Assembly (NCBI RefSeq): GCF_001880325.1
Contig: NZ_CP016312.1
Location: 558,001-622,000, forward strand
Length of the DNA: 64,000 nucleotides
Direction: 5' to 3'
Source of the DNA: Thermus brockianus
GTDB taxonomy: Bacteria > Deinococcota > Deinococci > Deinococcales > Thermaceae
Of the stretch, positions 60,113 through 64,000 are shown in pieces. The stretch's first letter is position 1. Each line of letters begins with the position of its first letter. The translations under genes and the position numbers were made by a program. The notes under the pieces are model-generated. The model ran no database searches, was not told the origin of the DNA, and saw only the letters and a list, made by a program, of their open reading frames with translations.

Positions 60113-62313
60113 AGCGCCTCCTTGCGGCAGACATCGCCCAGGGAGCAGGTATAGCAGTGAGGGCCTGGCCTTGGGGGGAAAACCCCCGCTTCCCAACCCC
60201 GCAGGGCCTCCTCCAAGTGTGGGTGGATCTCCTTCGCGGCGGGCACGGACTGGTCCCTGCGGTAAGGGGTTTGCCGTTGGAGCCTAGGGGCCTCAAGCCA
60301 GGTCCAGGTCCAGAGGTAAACCCTGTCCACGTCTTCCCGTTGCAAGAGGGCCTCCAAGGCCATCCATTCTGTCCAGCGGCTCTTAGGGTCCAGGTCGGGG
60401 CTTTTCCCCTGGGGCAGGAGGCGGTAGAGGTGCAGGGTCTTCCCCTCCCGCCGCACCCCATCCAGCCGAAGGGCATAGCGCTTGCCCCGCCAAGGCCTCC
60501 AAAACGCCATTCCCTCCAGGTGGTCCTGGTGCGCCCTAAGCCAAGGGCCCACCTCGGGGTCTTCCTTTAGGCGCGCAAGCTCCTTGGGCAGAAGGTGCCA
60601 GCCCGCGCCTTCCTCCCTATCCCAAAGCCCAAAGCGCTCCGCATAGGCGCGGAAGGGGCACTCCTGGTAGCGGCGGAGGACCTCGAGGTGGGGCGGCGGG
60701 GCCTGGCTCCGGGGCGAAGGGGGGGTGAAGGGCTCCCAGGGGAGGGCCTCCAAAAGGCTTGCCGGGGGCAAGGGCTCGGGCCTTTCCCCCTTTTCCAAGG
60801 GCGCATAGGGCCCCGAGGGCCCCGCCTCCGGATAAAGGAGGAAGACCTCCTCCCCCCGGCTTGCCATCTCCTCTTGGAACAGGGGGTCTAGCCCCCGAAG
60901 CCGCCGGGGAAGCCTCTGGAGAAGGCCTCTCTCCCGCAACTCCTCCAGGAGGAAGTAGTCCTCCCTCTCCCCCAGGGTGTACCGCCCGGCGAGCCACTCC
61001 AGGACGTAAACCCGCCGGGCCCTCACCCCCGTGGCCCGCAAGGGGGGAAGGAGGGGGAGGCCCTGCTCCGGCTCGGGCGGCAGGGTCTCGTCCAGAAGGA
61101 GGCTCCGCCACCAGGGAAGGGGGTTTATCCGGTCCACCCGCAAGGCCAGGCGGAGCCGGGCGAGGAAGGGCTCCTTGGCGGAAACCCCAAGCCGCTCCAG
61201 GACCGCCTCCCCCCAGGCCAAGGGGTCCCCCCCTGGAACCCTTAGGGCGCAGAAGGCCTGCCACTCCTCCAATAGGCCTTCCCGCTCCGCCAGGGCCCTC
61301 AAGGCCTCCTCCCCCGCCAGGCCCAGGCGGAGGGCCTTCCGCCCCAAGTGGGAAAACCCCAAGGCCAAGAGGTCCCTTCCCGTGGGAAAGGGGTTGAGGA
61401 GGGCGAGGACCCTTTCCCCCTCCTCCGTGTCCGCCAAGGCCCGCTCCCTGCCGTCCACCAGGGGAAGGCCGTACTCTTCCTTGAGGACGAGGAGCCCGGG
61501 GATGCGCCCTTCCGGGGCCACCACCAGGATCTCCTCCGGGCTAAGCCCCTCCCCGCCCAGCTCCTTGGGGGCGAGGGCCCGCTTCAGGGCCCGGAGGAGG
61601 TAGCGGCTTTCCTCCACGGGGTTGGCGAGGGCGTAAACCCGGCGCCGGATGGGCCTTGGCGAAAGCTCCTTTATAGGCTCAAGCCCCTCGGGGAGGAGCT
61701 CCAGGGTGAGGAGGACGGGGACCTCCTGCGCCAGGCGGCGGAGGAAGCGGAGGTCCAAGGGGCCGATTTCCCGGAAGCCGTCCACCACCACCAGGCCCGG
61801 CCTCGGGAAAAGCCTTAGGGGCACCTTCCCGGCCAGGTGGCGGAAGTCGTCGTAGTCCAGGGCCTTTCCCTTAAGCCGCTCGTAGAGGAAGTAAACCCGC
61901 CTTAGCCGCCCCGCCTCCCCCTCCTTGGGCAGGGCAAAGGGGGGTAGGCCAAAGCGCTTGAGCTCGGCGATGGCCCGGGCGAAGAGGCGGGCCTCCCCCG
62001 GGGCCACCTGGGGCCCGAAAAGCGTGCGCAAGGCCTCCCCCACCAGGGCCACCCGCCCCGCCCCGGGCAGAAGGGGGCGAAGCCTTCCCGCCTCCGCCAC
62101 CACCCGGTAGTAAAGGGCTTGGAAGGAGAGGAACTCCAAGCCCAAAAAAGCCCCCCTCTGCGCCAGGAGGCGGTAGAGGTAGGGGCGCTGGTGGGGAAGC
62201 CCCACCCACCAGACCCGTTCCCGCCGCCCCAGGGCTTTTAAGGCCTCTTCCAGGGCCCAGGTGGTCTTCCCCGAAGCCGGCGGCCCCACCACGGGATAGA
62301 GGCCCGGCTTCAT
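60109..62313 (-). CDS. addB: AddB-like subunit with Fe-S cysteines and degenerate nuclease
   Basis: A 734-aa partner of the AddA-like helicase. It has an N-terminal P-loop (VVGPPASGKTTWA) and a helicase-like fold without the full motif set. Four Cys suit an AddB-type 4Fe-4S pin: one in ECPFRAYAERFG and three in the C-terminal CYTCSLGDVC. The nuclease region keeps LRLDGV, but the following Asp-x-Lys is replaced (LHLYRLLP), so nuclease activity looks lost. It is short for AddB (usually over 1000 aa). Confidence 0.8.
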   Translation of the reverse strand: MKPGLYPVVGPPASGKTTWALEEALKALGRRERVWWVGLPHQRPYLYRLLAQRGAFLGLEFLSFQALYYRVVAEAGRLRPLLPGAGRVALVGEALRTLFGPQVAPGEARLFARAIAELKRFGLPPFALPKEGEAGRLRRVYFLYERLKGKALDYDDFRHLAGKVPLRLFPRPGLVVVDGFREIGPLDLRFLRRLAQEVPVLLTLELLPEGLEPIKELSPRPIRRRVYALANPVEESRYLLRALKRALAPKELGGEGLSPEEILVVAPEGRIPGLLVLKEEYGLPLVDGRERALADTEEGERVLALLNPFPTGRDLLALGFSHLGRKALRLGLAGEEALRALAEREGLLEEWQAFCALRVPGGDPLAWGEAVLERLGVSAKEPFLARLRLALRVDRINPLPWWRSLLLDETLPPEPEQGLPLLPPLRATGVRARRVYVLEWLAGRYTLGEREDYFLLEELRERGLLQRLPRRLRGLDPLFQEEMASRGEEVFLLYPEAGPSGPYAPLEKGERPEPLPPASLLEALPWEPFTPPSPRSQAPPPHLEVLRRYQECPFRAYAERFGLWDREEGAGWHLLPKELARLKEDPEVGPWLRAHQDHLEGMAFWRPWRGKRYALRLDGVRREGKTLHLYRLLPQGKSPDLDPKSRWTEWMALEALLQREDVDRVYLWTWTWLEAPRLQRQTPYRRDQSVPAAKEIHPHLEEALRGWEAGVFPPRPGPHCYTCSLGDVCRKEAL

Positions 62314-62328
62314 AGGGCCTTAGTTTAC

Positions 62329-62724
62329 TCAAGGGGAAAAGCCTTCCAAGGGCAACGGGGAAAAATCCTTTGCCAGGCGCAAAACCCCCACCACCCGCCC
62401 CCGGTAGAGGATGAAACAGCGGTACTCCTTCTCCCCCACCGCCACGAAGCGGGCCAGGGTGAGTTCGCGCAGGAAGGGCAGGGGCCGCTTGCCCAAGGGG
62501 CGGCCTCGAGGGGGTCCGGCGTGGGGCATGGGCCTTCCCCCCTCGAGGGCCACAAGGAGAAGGGGGCGCTCCCGGCCCAGCAGGACCAGGACCACCCCAT
62601 CCTCCCGGTAGAGCGCCTGCACCTCCAGGGTCCGCACCACCTCCACGCAACGGGCAAGGGCCCGCTCCTCCCCTCCTTGGGCCCAGGCCAGGCCCAAAAG
62701 GAGGAGAAGGGCGAGCCCCCGCAT
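62329..62724 (-). CDS. Small secreted protein of unknown function
   Basis: A 131-aa protein with a clear signal peptide (MRGLALLLLLGLAWAQG). The mature part has two Cys (LARCVEVV, YRCFILY) that may form a disulfide, and alternating beta-like stretches. I recognise no family. Its ATG directly follows the TAG of the upstream secreted protein, so the two are cotranscribed. Confidence 0.65.
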   Translation of the reverse strand: MRGLALLLLLGLAWAQGGEERALARCVEVVRTLEVQALYREDGVVLVLLGRERPLLLVALEGGRPMPHAGPPRGRPLGKRPLPFLRELTLARFVAVGEKEYRCFILYRGRVVGVLRLAKDFSPLPLEGFSP

Positions 62725-63279
62725 CTAGAAGCCCCTTTCCGCCGAAACGAGGGCCAAAGCCGCCCGGGCCAGGAGAAAAGCCCTACCCGGCTCCTTCTCC
62801 AGCCTGCCCTTGGCCTCCGCCACCAGGTCCCTCACCAAGGGGTCCTGGGCGCGGTAGTAGGCGAGCTCCTTCTCCGCCCGGTCCACGGCAAGCCTGGCCC
62901 GCTCCGCCACCCGGGAGGCCATCTCCCTTCCCTTCCAGCCCCCATCCCTAGGGCCGTAGCCGTGGCGGAAGCCCATGCGGGGGGCAGGGCGGGCGGGCGC
63001 CTTCACCTGAGGCTCCCCCTGGGCCGCCCGGTAGAGGAGGAGGGCCGCCTGGGCCTCCCGGGCCGCCTTGAAGTAGGCCTTGGCCTCAAAGGCCTTCTCC
63101 GCCCTGGTCTTCACCGCCTTGGCCCAGTCCAGAAGCTTGGCCTCCCCCTGGGCGGTCTGGGCCACGGCCTGCAGCCGGGCCAAGGCCGAGGCCGCCAGGG
63201 CCGCCTGGCGGTACTCCGTCCCTTGGGCCAAGGAAAGGCCCACCACCAAAAGGAACACACCGAAAAGCGCTTTGCGCAT
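62725..63279 (-). CDS. Secreted helical protein of unknown function
   Basis: A 184-aa protein with signal peptide (MRKALFGVFLLVVGLSLAQ). The mature chain is Ala-, Glu- and Arg-rich and predicted mostly helical or coiled coil, with a basic Pro/Gly linker in the middle (about 95-120, RPAPRMGFRHGYGPRDGG). ATG 63279 was chosen because GGAGG lies 8 nt upstream; two upstream starts are in frame. It follows the histidine kinase gene, so it may be part of the same signalling unit. Confidence 0.68.
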   Translation of the reverse strand: MRKALFGVFLLVVGLSLAQGTEYRQAALAASALARLQAVAQTAQGEAKLLDWAKAVKTRAEKAFEAKAYFKAAREAQAALLLYRAAQGEPQVKAPARPAPRMGFRHGYGPRDGGWKGREMASRVAERARLAVDRAEKELAYYRAQDPLVRDLVAEAKGRLEKEPGRAFLLARAALALVSAERGF

Positions 63280-63302
63280 CCCCATCACCTCCCACCCCCA
63301 AC

Positions 63303-64000
63303 CTAGCCCCCTTGGCCAAAGCCCGCAGCGGGGGAAACCTTAAGCCAAGCCAAAGGCAGGTAAAGCCCCACCGCCGCCCCACCCCGGTTTTCCGCCCGGG
63401 CCTTTCCCCCGTGGGCCCGAGCCACCGCCGCCACCAGGGCAAGCCCGAGCCCCGTTCCCCGCCCCCCGTGGACAAAAGGCTCCAGGACCCGGGGGAGGAG
63501 GTTTTCGGGAAAGCCGGGGCCGCTGTCCACGAGCCAAAGCCAAACCCCCTCGCCCTCCTTGAGGATTTCCGCCCGCACCGGAGGTTTCCCGTGGCGGCGG
63601 GCGTTTTCCAAGACGTTCTCCACCGCCAGGGCCAGAAGCTCGGGATCGGCCAGGACCCGGGCCTCCCCCTCCACCGCCACCCCCCTTTCCCTGAGGAAGG
63701 CCCCCAGGTCCAGGGGAAGGGAGCGCAGGGGGGTGGCCTCCAGTTGGGAAAGCCTAAGGAGGCCCGAGAGGAGGCCCTCGAGGCGCCCCACCTCCCGCAA
63801 GGCCCCCTCCAGGGCCCTGGGCTCGCCCTTGCGGGCCAGGACCTCCAGGTACCCCTTTAGGGCGGCCAAGGGGTTCCGGAGCTCGTGGGAGGCGTGGCGG
63901 GCGAAGCGGCGGGCCTGGGCCTCCTTCTCGGAGAGCTCCTCAAGAAGCCCCCGCACCCGGGCGAGGAGTCCGTTGAGCGCCTCCACCACGGGCCTAAGCT
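63303..64000 (-). CDS. Sensor histidine kinase, C-terminal part (start outside window)
   Basis: The frame is open through the window edge. Visible parts in order: the end of a HAMP linker (LRPVVEALNGLLARV), the HisKA helix with phospho-acceptor His in ASHELRNPLAAL, N box ENVLENARRHG, G1 box DSGPGFPENLL and G2 box GGRGTGLGLALVAAV. The catalytic core is complete. The sensor domain and response regulator are beyond base 64000. Two secreted proteins follow downstream. Confidence 0.92.
   Translation of the reverse strand, partial: LRPVVEALNGLLARVRGLLEELSEKEAQARRFARHASHELRNPLAALKGYLEVLARKGEPRALEGALREVGRLEGLLSGLLRLSQLEATPLRSLPLDLGAFLRERGVAVEGEARVLADPELLALAVENVLENARRHGKPPVRAEILKEGEGVWLWLVDSGPGFPENLLPRVLEPFVHGGRGTGLGLALVAAVARAHGGKARAENRGGAAVGLYLPLAWLKVSPAAGFGQGG

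Overview
The window is from a Thermus-type genome (Deinococcota). The evidence is very high GC, compact leaderless genes, near-identity of L13, S9, S20, RpoB/RpoC and cytochrome c552 to what I remember of T. thermophilus proteins, and the tiny Thermus ribosomal peptide Thx. I cannot name the species. It is core chromosome: I see no insertion sequence, prophage, integrase or CRISPR array. No gene-free stretch exceeds about 250 bp; the longest is 51474-51721, between the sox operon and cytochrome c552.

Layout. 3-2838: lipoprotein cyclophilin, hisZ, hisG and trmH in one tightly overlapped unit. 2828-5735: ilvE and an OxyR-type regulator facing a manganese catalase. 5745-13369: dprA, era, an acyltransferase, a ThiF/MoeB-type E1-like enzyme, citrate synthase, an RlmI/RlmO-type methyltransferase, sppA and an RDD protein. 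13385-21665: tRNA-Ile and rpoBC, diverging from two nearly identical promoters; rpoBC has a structured leader and a strong terminator. 21682-25955: class II aldolase, a small ORF, a hydrolase-fold protein without its nucleophile, then a TPP riboswitch driving thiB-thiP. 25952-33626: mixed metabolic genes (sirtuin, NAD(P)HX repair, homoserine kinase, tyrS, a transsulfuration enzyme) with the S20-Thx pair. 33634-41284: a complete cytochrome c maturation cluster (ccmA,B,C,D,E,F,G,H,I and ccdA) plus a Rieske protein. 41294-51473: a large Sox thiosulfate-oxidation operon. 51722-53781: cytochrome c552, then a stand-alone ABC ATPase joined to thiamine pyrophosphokinase. 53821-64000: tRNA-Lys, a DUF815 ATPase, pyrG, L13-S9, an AddA/AddB-like helicase-nuclease, two secreted proteins and a truncated histidine kinase.

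How the genes work together. About 18 kb (33.6-52.2 kb) is one physiological block. Sox proteins oxidise reduced sulfur in the periplasm, the Ccm/Ccd machinery attaches the hemes that SoxA, SoxX, SoxD and c552 need, and c552, transcribed divergently from sox, is the natural electron acceptor. The sox operon carries two copies each of soxA and soxX, arranged as a mirror image around soxB (A-X-B-X-A). Thiamine uptake appears split: thiBP sits under the riboswitch and has no ATPase, while 27 kb away an orphan ATPase is translationally coupled to thiN.

Quality warning. Three genes (hisZ, ilvE and one soxX) each carry a single frameshift, and each is repaired by adding one base to a C6/G6 run. That common signature points to homopolymer undercalls more than to real pseudogenes. 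Many promoters here are leaderless: a -10 hexamer lies 6-7 nt before the start codon. I used this to choose several starts.
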